Virus record (IMG/VR): IMGVR_UViG_3300045738_001357
Location: 1 to 33,704 of that record
Direction: 5' to 3' (one strand)
DNA length: 33,704 bases
Source: a virus
Under the pieces are notes generated by a model, which worked only from the letters and a program-made list of their open reading frames with translations, had not been told where the DNA came from and did not search any database. Every line of letters starts with the position of its first letter. Positions within the stretch are counted from its first letter, which is position 1. Shown piece after piece: positions 7,890-15,787 of the stretch. The position numbers and the translations under genes were made by a program.

Positions 7890-9923
7890 ATGTCTGTCGG
7901 CCCCGTTAGCCTGAACGGCGTTGGCTACGCAATCAGACCCTTTAAGGGTGGCGAGTGGGTTAAGCGTGAGCAGATCGAGATATTCGCCCCCGTGGTCAGC
8001 CCTGGCGGTCAGCAGCGCCAGGAACGGATAACCAGCTACTCCGCCCGCACCCTCGGTCCCTTCACGGGCGGTTTTGGCCGCAACCGCATCCTTGCTACCG
8101 ACGCGGACGAGCCGGAAGAGTATCGACGCTTCCGCGACGCCACCGCCGACACCCGCTGGCGGACCGCCCGAGCCCCCATCCTAGAGACCGACACAAACCA
8201 AGGGGGCCTAGAGGTAATCGGCGCCTCGGTGCAGTGGCGTGGGGCACTCTGGGCACTCTGGACAGACGACACTGGTACTGACGTCGTTGCCAAAACCCTG
8301 AGTGGAACTACCTGGGGTGGTGGTGGAAACGTCAACATCCAGACGAATGCCAATGAGCCAACAAGCCTCTTCCCTTACCGTCAGTGGCTTGTTGCCCTGG
8401 GTGCTGGCGGGGCCGTCCTGACGGATCACTGGACACGATACTCGGAAGACGGCATCACATGGAGCACCCCTGCGGGCGGCGAGATCACGGCTGGGCTGCT
8501 GACAAGCGATGTGGAAGTGAATGCCTTCCAGTTTGATGGGCGGCTAGCCGAGATAGGGGGCGAGCTTGTCGCGGCGGTCTACCACGAGGACCGGCGAACC
8601 ATTACATTCTTCTCCGCCACCGATATGACGGCCAACCCCGTCTGGACCGACGAGGCAATCGATATCCCGTCGAACTTCGGGGTGAGCGGTATCGCGGTCT
8701 ACCCTGACATTGACGGGGCGGACAAGCTGTACGCTGCGACAGATACGGGTGTCTGGATGATCGATACGGCCCCGGCAACGTGGACATTCCGGCACATCCT
8801 TCCCATGCCTTTCCACGGAGATAACGGCATCCACATGACGGTACATGATGGCAAGCTCTGGGTGCCCTCTAGCAGAGGAGAGGACGGGGCTTTTGCGATG
8901 GTCACGCTGGAGGTTGCTGGGGACTCCAGGATAGTGACTTCTGGTCTTGGGCTTGATGCTGGCGACGGCGTGGTGGCCGAGATGCTCGGTTCGGTCTATT
9001 GGATGATATCCGCAGGGGAACGGCTGTACGTGGCGGTAGGTGGTAGTGGGGCATCGCGGAATGGCCGCATTCTCTGCATGATGAAGGACGAGCAGGGTCG
9101 CTACAGCTGGCACTCAGTGCGCCGGTACGATACGGCAGCCGAGCGGGCCGAGTGGGTCGATATAGACGGTAACGATATCTGCTACTCCGTTCGCACGGGC
9201 GGGAATGTCTCGGACGTGAAGCAGCTGCAGAACGGAGACATTGATCCGGAGTCGGGCATCTCGATTACGCGGGAGACATCTGGCTATATCGACCTGCCCT
9301 ACATTGATGGTGGGATGCCTACCACCCCGGCCGTCTGGGTGCGTGTGGGGGTTGACGCCTCCGGTCTGACGGCCGGGGTGGACGGCTCTGGGGTCAACGG
9401 CACCGACGAGTACATTGACGTTACTCATGGGGTGGACAACGCCGTCAGGACGACGACCGATCTGGGCGACATCCTATCGGGCCAGCTCGTTGTGGACTAC
9501 GCCAGTGGCGCCGGTGCTGACGGTCGGAACGATGGGCTCCGGCTGGTACTGAACCGTGGGGCCACGAATACCAACACGCCGCAGTTGCGGTCGGTCGAGA
9601 TGGACTTCCTCAAGCAGCCTGGCGTTCTTGACCGCTACATCTTCCAGGTCGACCTGGAGGCGACAGTCGCGTTGGCGGGTAACGATGGGCACGGGAACGT
9701 CGAGGGCGTCATCACGACCCTTGAGGCGGCCCGGGATCTCGGCACGCTGCCCACCTTCATGTACGCCAACCTGAACGGCGGCACGGACATCCATGTTAAG
9801 GTGCGGGATATCCGGTGGGGCGAGAGCATTGAGGTCGAGGGCGGTGATCGCCCGACGGCACCGAGCGCAGACGCCCAGCGTAAAGGGATTGCGGTCGTGA
9901 CGGTAGAGCGTGTTATAAGATGA
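7890..9923 (+). CDS. beta-propeller tail protein, nozzle-like (putative)
   Basis: A 677-residue protein with repeated blade-like units from about residue 110 to 430 (for example WRGALWALWTDD, GRLAEIGGELVAAVY, GADKLYAATDTGVWMI, GERLYVAVGGSG). This is the repeat spacing of a beta-propeller, followed by a C-terminal beta region. Short-tailed phage nozzles such as T7 gp12 also carry a propeller platform. It follows the adaptor-like gene with a one-base gap and overlaps the next gene by ATGA. It could equally be a tail-side receptor or capsule-contact protein. Confidence 0.5.
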   Translation: MSVGPVSLNGVGYAIRPFKGGEWVKREQIEIFAPVVSPGGQQRQERITSYSARTLGPFTGGFGRNRILATDADEPEEYRRFRDATADTRWRTARAPILETDTNQGGLEVIGASVQWRGALWALWTDDTGTDVVAKTLSGTTWGGGGNVNIQTNANEPTSLFPYRQWLVALGAGGAVLTDHWTRYSEDGITWSTPAGGEITAGLLTSDVEVNAFQFDGRLAEIGGELVAAVYHEDRRTITFFSATDMTANPVWTDEAIDIPSNFGVSGIAVYPDIDGADKLYAATDTGVWMIDTAPATWTFRHILPMPFHGDNGIHMTVHDGKLWVPSSRGEDGAFAMVTLEVAGDSRIVTSGLGLDAGDGVVAEMLGSVYWMISAGERLYVAVGGSGASRNGRILCMMKDEQGRYSWHSVRRYDTAAERAEWVDIDGNDICYSVRTGGNVSDVKQLQNGDIDPESGISITRETSGYIDLPYIDGGMPTTPAVWVRVGVDASGLTAGVDGSGVNGTDEYIDVTHGVDNAVRTTTDLGDILSGQLVVDYASGAGADGRNDGLRLVLNRGATNTNTPQLRSVEMDFLKQPGVLDRYIFQVDLEATVALAGNDGHGNVEGVITTLEAARDLGTLPTFMYANLNGGTDIHVKVRDIRWGESIEVEGGDRPTAPSADAQRKGIAVVTVERVIR

Positions 9924-10129
9924 ACTGGTGGACCCGACAGAGCCGAACGAACGCCTACTTCCGTGATGGTCATGCCGAGTCGATGCTCAGGGCAATGGCG
10001 AACATCCGCAAGCAGGCCAAGGCGTTCACCAAGGAAGACCCCCTGTCGAGGGCGCTTGAGAGTGCTAAGGCGGACGAGGCTCGGCTGAAAGAGGTATCGG
10101 ACCTGTGGACTGAAGGTGGCGAGGGGTAA
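9920..10129 (+). CDS. small hypothetical protein, end of tail block
   Basis: A 69-residue charged helical protein (SMLRAMANIRKQAKAF; ALESAKADEARLKEVS) joined to the propeller gene by an ATGA overlap. Function unknown; it probably acts with the tail proteins. It is followed by a hairpin at 10136-10159 and 128 bases without a gene. Confidence 0.6.
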   Translation: MNWWTRQSRTNAYFRDGHAESMLRAMANIRKQAKAFTKEDPLSRALESAKADEARLKEVSDLWTEGGEG

Positions 10130-10135
10130 AAAGCA

Positions 10136-10159
10136 GAGGCCACCTCGTAAGATGGCCTC
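10136..10159 (+). terminator. terminator-like hairpin without T run
   Basis: GAGGCCA (10136-10142) pairs with TGGCCTC (10153-10159) across a 10-base loop. No T stretch follows, so termination would be weak or factor-assisted. The remaining bases to 10257 hold no gene. GATAAT at 10247-10252, five bases before the next ATG, could be a -10 box, but no -35 is seen. Confidence 0.45.
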
Positions 10160-10257
10160 GCGCCCTGCCAGCGAAGTGACAGGGGTGGATTGGTTCAATG
10201 TTATCCCCGGCGGGCCAAGATGTCAACGGGGCTTGGAACCTCGTGAGATAATAAGGT

Positions 10258-11334
10258 ATGTTCACGCTTCCTAGGCCAAGACGTGCTTGGTTACTGTCGG
10301 TTCTCCTCCGCTGGCAATGGTTCCGCAGCGGCGTGCTCTTAGCAGTTAGAGGCGCACGGTGGTGCCTGCGAGAACCCCTACGCTGGCTCTATGCTCAGGC
10401 TCGTGCCCAAGCTCGCCTTCTGAGAGCCTCCCCGATAGCGTTCTACCATGCGGTGGGCCGTCGTCGGGACTGGGTGCAGGCGAAGATGACCTATATCCAA
10501 GAGGAATCAAGTAAGTGGCGCAAGCTGCTCACTACGCTCAAGGCCCCGTACATGTTCCTTCGCATGATGGGTCTCTCGCCGCAGCTGGCTATAGGGCTGC
10601 TAACAGTTGGCTCTACTGCGGGGGCAGCCGTGGTCGTGAATGAGACCCTATTGTCCGAGCCATCATTCTCGAGGGGCGACCACGGAGTCTACACGGCGCC
10701 GTCGGATGTACCGGTAGTTTATAGCGATGCCGATAACACCTTGAGGGTGGACTTAGGCACTACTCCGGTGGGAGAGATAGTGATTGCCAGCGTTCATGTA
10801 GGAACCACATACGCTGGCTCTGCTCTGCCTTCAGGCGAGACCAATGTGGTGGAAATCGGCGGCGTAGCCAGCGCCGGGACCTACCTGGAGGTCGGTACCC
10901 TCGTCATTGATCGATGGCGCTGCACGACGTTTGAAATGTCGGACGTGGAAACGCATACGCTCATAATATCCGGCAACGCCTCTGATGGCCACTCGATAGC
11001 TCCTACGCCCGGGACTCCAAGGAGGAGGGGTATCGGGGGTGGGAATCGTGCTGCTTCGATGACGACCAGGGGCGGCACCTACGACCAGATCAAGATACAG
11101 GCGCCCACAGCAGGCGTGAACGGCAAGGTTGACAGGTTGACACTCACCAACCTCTACACCTCGGGCGGCCCATGTAAGTTCAGCCGGATTAAGGCTGGGA
11201 GCATCGAGGTCCGCCTAATGGAAACAGGCTCAGACTCCGATTTCTCGACGAAGGATTTCGTCATTGCCTCGTCCACTATCGCCTCCGTCATAACGGTAAT
11301 AGATAACGTGGAAGAGTCTATTAGCCCACCGTAG
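10258..11334 (+). CDS. basic-helix plus beta-domain protein, possibly virion-associated
   Basis: A 358-residue protein in two parts. Residues 1-105 are arginine- and tryptophan-rich amphipathic segments. Residues 109-128 form a glycine/alanine-rich hydrophobic helix (AIGLLTVGSTAGAAVVV). From residue 133 to the end it is a soluble beta-rich domain with conserved-looking turns (DVPVVYSDADNTLRVDLGTTPVGEI; TPRRRGIGGGNRA). I recall similar C-terminal domains in uncharacterised phage proteins. A membrane-active or DNA-ejection role would fit the N-terminus, but this is inference. No good ribosome site is present. Confidence 0.5.
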   Translation: MFTLPRPRRAWLLSVLLRWQWFRSGVLLAVRGARWCLREPLRWLYAQARAQARLLRASPIAFYHAVGRRRDWVQAKMTYIQEESSKWRKLLTTLKAPYMFLRMMGLSPQLAIGLLTVGSTAGAAVVVNETLLSEPSFSRGDHGVYTAPSDVPVVYSDADNTLRVDLGTTPVGEIVIASVHVGTTYAGSALPSGETNVVEIGGVASAGTYLEVGTLVIDRWRCTTFEMSDVETHTLIISGNASDGHSIAPTPGTPRRRGIGGGNRAASMTTRGGTYDQIKIQAPTAGVNGKVDRLTLTNLYTSGGPCKFSRIKAGSIEVRLMETGSDSDFSTKDFVIASSTIASVITVIDNVEESISPP

Positions 11335-11345
11335 GGAGAAGCGCC

Positions 11346-11507
11346 ATGAATTTCGTGGGGAAGATACGGCCACAGATATTCCTCGCCTTGAGCATCCTCG
11401 GGGTCATAGCTTTCATTGGCGTCCGAACGGGGAACATGGAGGTTGCCATCGGTTGCATCACCGGGATCGTGGCGCTGGCAAAGGATGTGCTACAGTCAGA
11501 CGTGTAG
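11346..11507 (+). CDS. small membrane protein, holin-like
   Basis: A 53-residue protein with an AGGGAG ribosome site. Two hydrophobic helices are visible: residues 11-24 (IFLALSILGVIAFI) and 31-44 (MEVAIGCITGIVAL), joined by a short RTGN turn and ending with a charged tail (KDVLQSDV). This size and topology fit a class II holin or a small inner-membrane protein. No endolysin was found next to it. Its last 50 bases are overlapped by the end of the convergent gene on the other strand. Confidence 0.6.
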   Translation: MNFVGKIRPQIFLALSILGVIAFIGVRTGNMEVAIGCITGIVALAKDVLQSDV

Positions 11508-11814
11508 CGCTGAGAGCAGGCCTAGAATACCCACCGCGAGGGGCTTCTCTTGCCTGACGGCGTTCCTCGTCTGTAGCTTCTAGTCTAGCCCTTAGTTGAG
11601 CCCTATCACACGTCCCGCAGACCATTGTATCTCTCTCATCTTCATAGTAAGTGCCCTTGTCAAACACCATAGAGAGGAGCTGGAAATCTTCGCCGATATT
11701 GATAGGGTGCTCACAGCCGTGACACTCAGGTGTGCAACGGGCAAATTTAAATAGCCGCTCTAGCTCGATGGTCATTGTGAAGATTTGATCGGCGGGAAGC
11801 TCATCGAGTGTCAT
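11458..11814 (-). CDS. zinc-ribbon hypothetical protein
   Basis: A 118-residue protein with C-x3-C-x2-C (CTPECHGC) near residue 27 and CGTC near residue 66, enough for one zinc site. It is the last gene of the long - strand operon starting at 16692. Its basic C-terminal tail runs 50 bases into the convergent holin-like gene, so the final residues may be unconserved. AAGGAG lies about 10 bases before the ATG. Function unknown. Confidence 0.6.
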   Translation of the reverse strand: MTLDELPADQIFTMTIELERLFKFARCTPECHGCEHPINIGEDFQLLSMVFDKGTYYEDERDTMVCGTCDRAQLRARLEATDEERRQAREAPRGGYSRPALSATRLTVAHPLPAPRSR

Positions 11815-11821
11815 GTGTCCA

Positions 11822-12148
11822 TTACTCCTTCCCTATGAATTCCCAGAAGCCGGGGTTGTCCCGTATGGCGGTGAAGAGGCCTAGCGCAAGAGTCCTGACC
11901 TGCCGCTCGTCTGCCTGGTCGTCTGGCGGTAGCGTGTAGTTTGCGCCGTGAAGAACCTCGTGTAGCAGCGTCTCGCGCTGTCGCTCCCGCTGCGCGCCAG
12001 AGTCTAGTGTTATCGTCAGGGCGTTTGCGTCAGTAACGCCCCACCGCCCATCTACCAGCAGCGTGCGGTTATCGTCAACCACCACCTTGTAGTCGAACCC
12101 GCCTAGCCTCAGCACCTTTGGGATCTCCGGCAGCGTGTCGTCGTTCAA
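11822..12148 (-). CDS. small HExxH metalloprotease-like protein
   Basis: A 108-residue protein with the zinc-protease motif HEVLH at residues 63-67 (ERQRETLLHEVLHGANY). The start is TTG at 12148 because AGGAGG sits 7-8 bases before it. Longer versions starting upstream would overlap the previous gene. It belongs by appearance to small phage proteins with a folded strand region, HExxH, and an acidic C-terminal helix. The third zinc ligand is not obvious. Substrate unknown; it may be a structural relic of the peptidase fold. Confidence 0.65.
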   Translation of the reverse strand: MNDDTLPEIPKVLRLGGFDYKVVVDDNRTLLVDGRWGVTDANALTITLDSGAQRERQRETLLHEVLHGANYTLPPDDQADERQVRTLALGLFTAIRDNPGFWEFIGKE

Positions 12149-12167
12149 TAGCGTCCTCCTAATTCGT

Positions 12168-12383
12168 CTAATCCTCCAGTTGCCTTGAACAGTACTGGCA
12201 CCGGCGCCCATCATCCCCCGCCGTGACCCGCACTCCCTCGAAGTCCACGGCGCCTTCAAGGCTACAGAGCGTCCCTGACGGACCGCCCGGGTGCCGGTAC
12301 AGGTGCGCCACCAAGCGAGCCTTCGCCTGGCGTGGCTTGGGCCGCAGCTCCCACGGGATGATCTGCCACACGGGGGTGGTCAT
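12168..12383 (-). CDS. small zinc-binding hypothetical protein
   Basis: A 71-residue protein with C40 and a CQYC pair near the C-terminus (RRCQYCSRQLED) plus two histidines near residue 28. The ribosome site GGAGG is formed by the last codons of the upstream gene. Function unknown. Confidence 0.6.
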   Translation of the reverse strand: MTTPVWQIIPWELRPKPRQAKARLVAHLYRHPGGPSGTLCSLEGAVDFEGVRVTAGDDGRRCQYCSRQLED

Positions 12384-12384
12384 T

Positions 12385-12567
12385 TCACCGCCTCCTCACG
12401 GGCGCCCGAATCCCCGTCGCGGCCGAGCGCTCGGCCCGCTTGTCCCAGCAGTTGACACAGAGCCCTTGGCCCAGCTCACCGAATTGATGGCACCGTCGAC
12501 AGGCCCCCCAATTCCCAGGGGGTGCCTGGACGTTCTCGTGGGGTTCAAGGTGTACGCGCCTCGTCAT
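12385..12567 (-). CDS. small zinc-ribbon protein
   Basis: A 60-residue protein with CRRC and CVNC pairs separated by 12 residues (ACRRCHQFG ... GLCVNCWDKRA), a clear treble-clef or ribbon. The tail is very basic. It overlaps the upstream gene by ATGA and precedes the next by one base. Likely a nucleic-acid-binding or adaptor protein; target unknown. Confidence 0.65.
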   Translation of the reverse strand: MTRRVHLEPHENVQAPPGNWGACRRCHQFGELGQGLCVNCWDKRAERSAATGIRAPVRRR

Positions 12568-12977
12568 GGGGCCGCCTCCAGCGCCATGATGGCCTCGACC
12601 CAGGCGTTGGTAAGCTTTCTGTAGGCGCCGTCACTGTTGAAACCCAGGTTCCTGGCCAAGAGATAGCCTAGATCCAGTGTCTCCAAGCCTTGCTCGAAAC
12701 TACCGAAGACTTGCCCCAGTACGCACCTATCGCAGTTGCTAAGGTCTAGCTCGGCTAAAGAGATGCGCTTGCTCCACCCGGGCTGGTGCTCGTTCAGAAA
12801 CGCCACGCCTGCCTGTACTCGCTCCTGTACCGTTGTCATGGTGCCTCCTGTCCTATGCCAGGCTTCGTCAGAAGAAAGCATCGCGCTATCGGGAGTCTCC
12901 AAGGACTTTATGAGCTTTGCCTCTACTTCGGGGCGAAGCTCTAAATCCTCATCGGGATCTTGGTAGTACGGGATCAT
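12564..12977 (-). CDS. CDRCVLGQ-family protein, with two possible starts
   Basis: An open frame of 137 residues from an ATG (12977) that overlaps the RusA-like gene's stop by ATGA. A second in-frame ATG at 12839 has a near-perfect AGGAGG site four bases upstream and gives a 91-residue protein (MTTVQERVQAG...). The 91-residue part is a familiar small phage family with the block LDLSNCDRCVLGQVFGSFEQGL, function unknown. The 46-residue N-terminal extension is acidic (DPDEDLELRPEVEAKL) and may be a separate piece fused in frame. Both products could be made. Confidence 0.6.
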   Translation of the reverse strand: MIPYYQDPDEDLELRPEVEAKLIKSLETPDSAMLSSDEAWHRTGGTMTTVQERVQAGVAFLNEHQPGWSKRISLAELDLSNCDRCVLGQVFGSFEQGLETLDLGYLLARNLGFNSDGAYRKLTNAWVEAIMALEAAP

Positions 12978-13390
12978 GTTGCATTGAGCCCCCATAGCTT
13001 GATGATCGTCCCGTCGGTGGCCCCCCACGTGCGGCTCGCCTCGATTACCGCGACTTGTTTATCGTTGTGGAATGCGATGCCCTGGAGCCCGTCGCAGATA
13101 CCCGACACGATGTTGTTCAAATCAGGGATCGTGGTGACTGGCTTGCCCCACATGGCGTTGGCCTTCTTCTTAGACCAAGAGGCGGGGATACGTCGCAAGA
13201 TCGTGACCTGGAGCTTGATCGGGCTGTCCACCTCACGGAGGCCCGCAGTGTGGGCGTAGTCCGCCACCCGCGCCTTGAAGCCACCCACGTCGGGGGAGTA
13301 GAAGTGGCTCCCGCCTAGACGTGGGCGGGCTAGACCGGACGGCGCGCCAGGGACCACGACCTCCCCCAGGAACTGCGGTTCTGCCGTCAT
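12974..13390 (-). CDS. rusA: RusA-like Holliday junction resolvase
   Basis: A 138-residue protein with the RusA signature KPVTTIPDLNNIVSGICDGLQGIAFHND at about residues 83-110. RusA is a homodimeric endonuclease that resolves branched DNA using Asp residues. D90 and D110 are present, but the second Asp of the usual PDxDN block is Asn here (N92). The enzyme may therefore have altered or reduced activity. In phages this protein helps resolve recombination or replication intermediates before packaging. It overlaps both neighbours by ATGA. Confidence 0.85.
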   Translation of the reverse strand: MTAEPQFLGEVVVPGAPSGLARPRLGGSHFYSPDVGGFKARVADYAHTAGLREVDSPIKLQVTILRRIPASWSKKKANAMWGKPVTTIPDLNNIVSGICDGLQGIAFHNDKQVAVIEASRTWGATDGTIIKLWGLNAT

Positions 13391-13614
13391 TTGAGGAACC
13401 TGCGCGGTTCAGTAATGATCGTGAAGATTCCTAGAGCTATGGCTTCCAGTTCCATGATGGTCAGATCAATTGGGAGATGGCGAAGCAATAAGTTGTTAAT
13501 GGCGGCCTTTAGTAAGTCCACGCGGACTTCTGAGTTGCGGTCGTCTTCTTTCAGTTCTTGTTGGAGTTCCTTGGCCCGTAGGTTATCAAGGATTTCTGCT
13601 CGCGCCTCTTCCAT
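13387..13614 (-). CDS. hypothetical helical protein
   Basis: A 75-residue, charged, all-helical protein (ARAEILDNLRAKELQQELKED; VDLLKAAINNLLLRHL). The start at 13614 is chosen because AAGGAGG lies 7 bases upstream; an ATG five codons earlier has no such site. It overlaps the RusA-like gene by ATGA. Unknown function. Confidence 0.6.
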   Translation of the reverse strand: MEEARAEILDNLRAKELQQELKEDDRNSEVRVDLLKAAINNLLLRHLPIDLTIMELEAIALGIFTIITEPRRFLK

Positions 13615-13631
13615 TGTCGCCTCCTTCACGC

Positions 13632-13841
13632 CTATCCCGAGTCTATCTTGCCCTTACCCTTCATGCTGGTGCCGAGGTGATAGGGAGAGCCTGGCTCACG
13701 CCATATCTTCTCCCAGGCCCCGTAGTCCTTTTCCAGCGAGTTGTACATCACCCTCTCGGCAGGACAGCCGGTGCAGGTGCCTAGCGTCTTGCGCTTACCA
13801 TTCGGCCTCGGGATCAGCCACGTGTGGCGGTGCTCGGTCAT
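13632..13841 (-). CDS. small hypothetical protein with CxGC motif
   Basis: A 69-residue protein starting in an ATGA overlap with the methyltransferase gene. It opens with MTEHRHTWLIPRP, has CTGC near residue 23, then an aromatic, basic segment (YGAWEKIWREPG). H4, H6 and the two cysteines could form a zinc site. Function unknown. Confidence 0.6.
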   Translation of the reverse strand: MTEHRHTWLIPRPNGKRKTLGTCTGCPAERVMYNSLEKDYGAWEKIWREPGSPYHLGTSMKGKGKIDSG

Positions 13842-14473
13842 GCGCCTGCTTCTAGGTGGTTCATCAGCTGGAGGCCCAGGAACTCGGAGTAGGCGGGCGG
13901 AATAGCCTGGGTTATTTCGCTGTGATTCATCCAGTCTATTTGCATAACGGATGCAGCAATGTCTTTTCGTGGCGAATGCCCAGCGACAGAGATAAAGCCT
14001 TTTGGGCTAAACTTCCCGTCCTGCTTTTTCATGTGGTCATAGTGCTTCTCATGCGGCGGGGCAAGCATGAAGACACTAGATTCAAATAGTCGGTGTCGAT
14101 AGACTCGCAGCCCAAACATCTTGCCGCAGAGCATGACGTGTGGCTGGACAGGGGCGTTAAGCACATTCTCTATAACCCAGGGTAGCCCAGCCTGTAAAAA
14201 CCTTTCCCTTGTGGGCGTAATGAGGTCTGGGTAAGTTCGGCCCTGGGCGCGAGCACCATTCCCGGCACGTGTCCATCGCTGACACGGCGGGCTGGCCCAC
14301 ACGGCGTCGAAGCTCGACAGGTCGACGTTCAAGGCGTCCTGCTGGTGGAACTCGAAGGGGTACCGCGGCTGCGGCGCAATGTCGAAGCCCACCACCTCGA
14401 AGCCTGTCCGGGAAAGGCCCATGCCACTTCCGCCGGCGCCACAATATAGATCGGCTATGCGCGGCTTACTCAC
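13838..14473 (-). CDS. DNA (cytosine-5) methyltransferase
   Basis: A 211-residue C5-cytosine methyltransferase with its motifs in order: motif I DLYCGAGGSGMG (8-19, AdoMet binding), motif IV SPPCQ (61-65, catalytic Cys64), motif VI IENV (101-104), motif VIII RHRLFE (126-131), and the closing IPPAYSEFLG (191-200). It is shorter than typical enzymes of 300-400 residues, so the target-recognition region is minimal. No restriction partner is beside it, so protection from host restriction or epigenetic control is likelier than an R-M system. The start is GTG with GGAGG 7 bases upstream. Confidence 0.88.
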   Translation of the reverse strand: MSKPRIADLYCGAGGSGMGLSRTGFEVVGFDIAPQPRYPFEFHQQDALNVDLSSFDAVWASPPCQRWTRAGNGARAQGRTYPDLITPTRERFLQAGLPWVIENVLNAPVQPHVMLCGKMFGLRVYRHRLFESSVFMLAPPHEKHYDHMKKQDGKFSPKGFISVAGHSPRKDIAASVMQIDWMNHSEITQAIPPAYSEFLGLQLMNHLEAGA

Positions 14474-14497
14474 AACGCAACCTCCAGGTGAGGAAGA

Positions 14498-14881
14498 TCA
14501 TGAGTCGAACCGATGGGATTCCGTACTCAGACTGGAGATTAGCTGTTTAATGTGGCGCACTTCCGCGCGCAGTCGTTCGGCCTTCTGCTCAAGAGCGAAG
14601 TGGTCAATAAACACGACGGCGGAAGTGTTGCCTGGTAGCGTGCGCGACCCCCAATCCAAGCGACCCGGCGGCTCAAAGCTGATCTCGCCACCTCGTACTA
14701 CGTAGAGCTTCGAGATCGTTACGCTCTCCACGACGGCGGCGCCCTTCGCAAGCTCGGCTGCGGCATGAAGTAGTCGCCTAGACTCAGCGTGGTCAGCGCC
14801 GATAACAAGCACAAAGGCGCCCTCCTTTGCCACAGTGATAGCCTTTGCGAGCATCCGGGTAGTCCTGCCAGTCTGCATCAT
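14498..14881 (-). CDS. P-loop-like GRTTRM protein
   Basis: A 127-residue protein of a common small phage family that opens with a degenerate nucleotide-binding loop (MQTGRTTRMLAKAI). It continues with a beta strand and helix (GAFVLVIGADHAESRRLL) and a Walker B-like strand SAVVFIDHFAL near residue 92, then ends in a helical tail. The lysine of the usual GKT/S loop is missing, so ATP hydrolysis is doubtful. It starts in an ATGATG overlapping the upstream stop. Role unknown, perhaps DNA metabolism. Confidence 0.6.
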   Translation of the reverse strand: MMQTGRTTRMLAKAITVAKEGAFVLVIGADHAESRRLLHAAAELAKGAAVVESVTISKLYVVRGGEISFEPPGRLDWGSRTLPGNTSAVVFIDHFALEQKAERLRAEVRHIKQLISSLSTESHRFDS

Positions 14882-15084
14882 GGCATCAACCTCACGAGGT
14901 CGGGATGGAACTGCTTCTGGTGGTCGATGAGTGCGTGGAGGGCCCCGGTCCGGTCCCGGTCGGGCTTGGACTGGTCATTCCACACGGTCAGAATCCACGC
15001 GCCGGCGGGACAGCACTCGGGCACGGACAGGCCCGTGACCGGCTCATCGTCAAGATCCTGTGGTTGTGCGGAAGGGTGCGTCAT
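14878..15084 (-). CDS. small hypothetical protein
   Basis: A 68-residue protein with ECCPAGAWILTVWN in the middle and a helical, histidine-rich end (ALHALIDHQKQFHPDLVRL). Both ends overlap neighbours by ATGA, which supports it being translated. No family recognised. Confidence 0.55.
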   Translation of the reverse strand: MTHPSAQPQDLDDEPVTGLSVPECCPAGAWILTVWNDQSKPDRDRTGALHALIDHQKQFHPDLVRLMP

Positions 15085-15284
15085 TCCTCCGCCTCCTGTC
15101 TCCTGTACTCCGCCAGCACATCACCCTCGAAGCCCTCTGCTGGCCCCTTGGGGCTTCTCTTCGCAATCCATGCGCGGAAGGCCGCGACGTAGTGCTCGGC
15201 GGGATGGAGGAACCCCGCTCTCCAGTATTCCTCGCACCACTGCCGATACAGCACCAGGACCTCAGCGTCGCTCAGTTGGGTCAT
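15081..15284 (-). CDS. small helical hypothetical protein
   Basis: A 67-residue helical protein (AEVLVLYRQWCEEYWRAGFLHPAEHYVAAFRAWI). The start at 15284 overlaps the upstream stop by ATGA and has AGGAGG 4 bases upstream; a much longer frame to 15494 would run through the neighbouring gene. Function unknown. Confidence 0.6.
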   Translation of the reverse strand: MTQLSDAEVLVLYRQWCEEYWRAGFLHPAEHYVAAFRAWIAKRSPKGPAEGFEGDVLAEYRRQEAEE

Positions 15285-15787
15285 GGCGCCTCCTCTGCGA
15301 AGTCCTCCAGCTCTTCGACCAGGTTCTCTCGTAGCTGTTCCTTCGACCCTGGTGGGGTAAGGCCCACAGATAGGGCAATGACCTTCGTGCTGTCCGCGGC
15401 GTCCAGCAGCGCATCGGTTGAGGCGTTCACCGTCCAGTCTCGGCTTTGGCACTGTGGGCTTAGGCACTCCAGCCGCAGCGGCGGGTACATCCATACGGTG
15501 CCGGTGCCGTGGCAGTCCCAGCAGTCACGCTCTTTAGTCTTGTGAGGCTCTGGGCTAACCACGAGAACCTTACCTTGGACGCAGGCTCCTCCAGAGCACG
15601 ACTTGGTCCTCTCGGCCAGCGCCTGGATGCGGTCCGCCAGGCTCTTGATTTGTGCGGCCTCATATTGCCCACAGTCACAATCTCCGATTGCGCACCTACC
15701 ATAGCCATGAGGTGCTTCGTGTTCGTCTTGTTCGTCACCACAGATACATAGGGTGCGGTCCGCCAGGCTCTTCTGTGTCGTCGTCAT
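15281..15787 (-). CDS. cysteine-rich protein with DnaJ-type CxxCxGxG
   Basis: A 168-residue protein with several cysteine groups: CICG, CAIGDCDCG, CSGGAC, CWDCHGTG (a DnaJ zinc-finger-type repeat) and CLSPQC. The N-terminal segment SLADRTLCICGDEQDEHEA is similar in type to short phage zinc fingers. SLADR occurs twice (residues about 7 and 48). The C-terminus is acidic and helical. The start is the ATG at 15787, set by GGGAG and an ATGA overlap with the gene upstream. Function unknown. Confidence 0.6.
   Translation of the reverse strand: MTTTQKSLADRTLCICGDEQDEHEAPHGYGRCAIGDCDCGQYEAAQIKSLADRIQALAERTKSCSGGACVQGKVLVVSPEPHKTKERDCWDCHGTGTVWMYPPLRLECLSPQCQSRDWTVNASTDALLDAADSTKVIALSVGLTPPGSKEQLRENLVEELEDFAEEAP

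Noticed and set aside
10136-10159. Strong intrinsic terminator
   Set aside because: A good stem is present but no T run follows, so it is listed only as terminator-like.
14498-14881. Functional Walker A ATPase
   Set aside because: The loop reads GRTTRM, lacking the GK[ST] lysine, so only P-loop-like ancestry is claimed.
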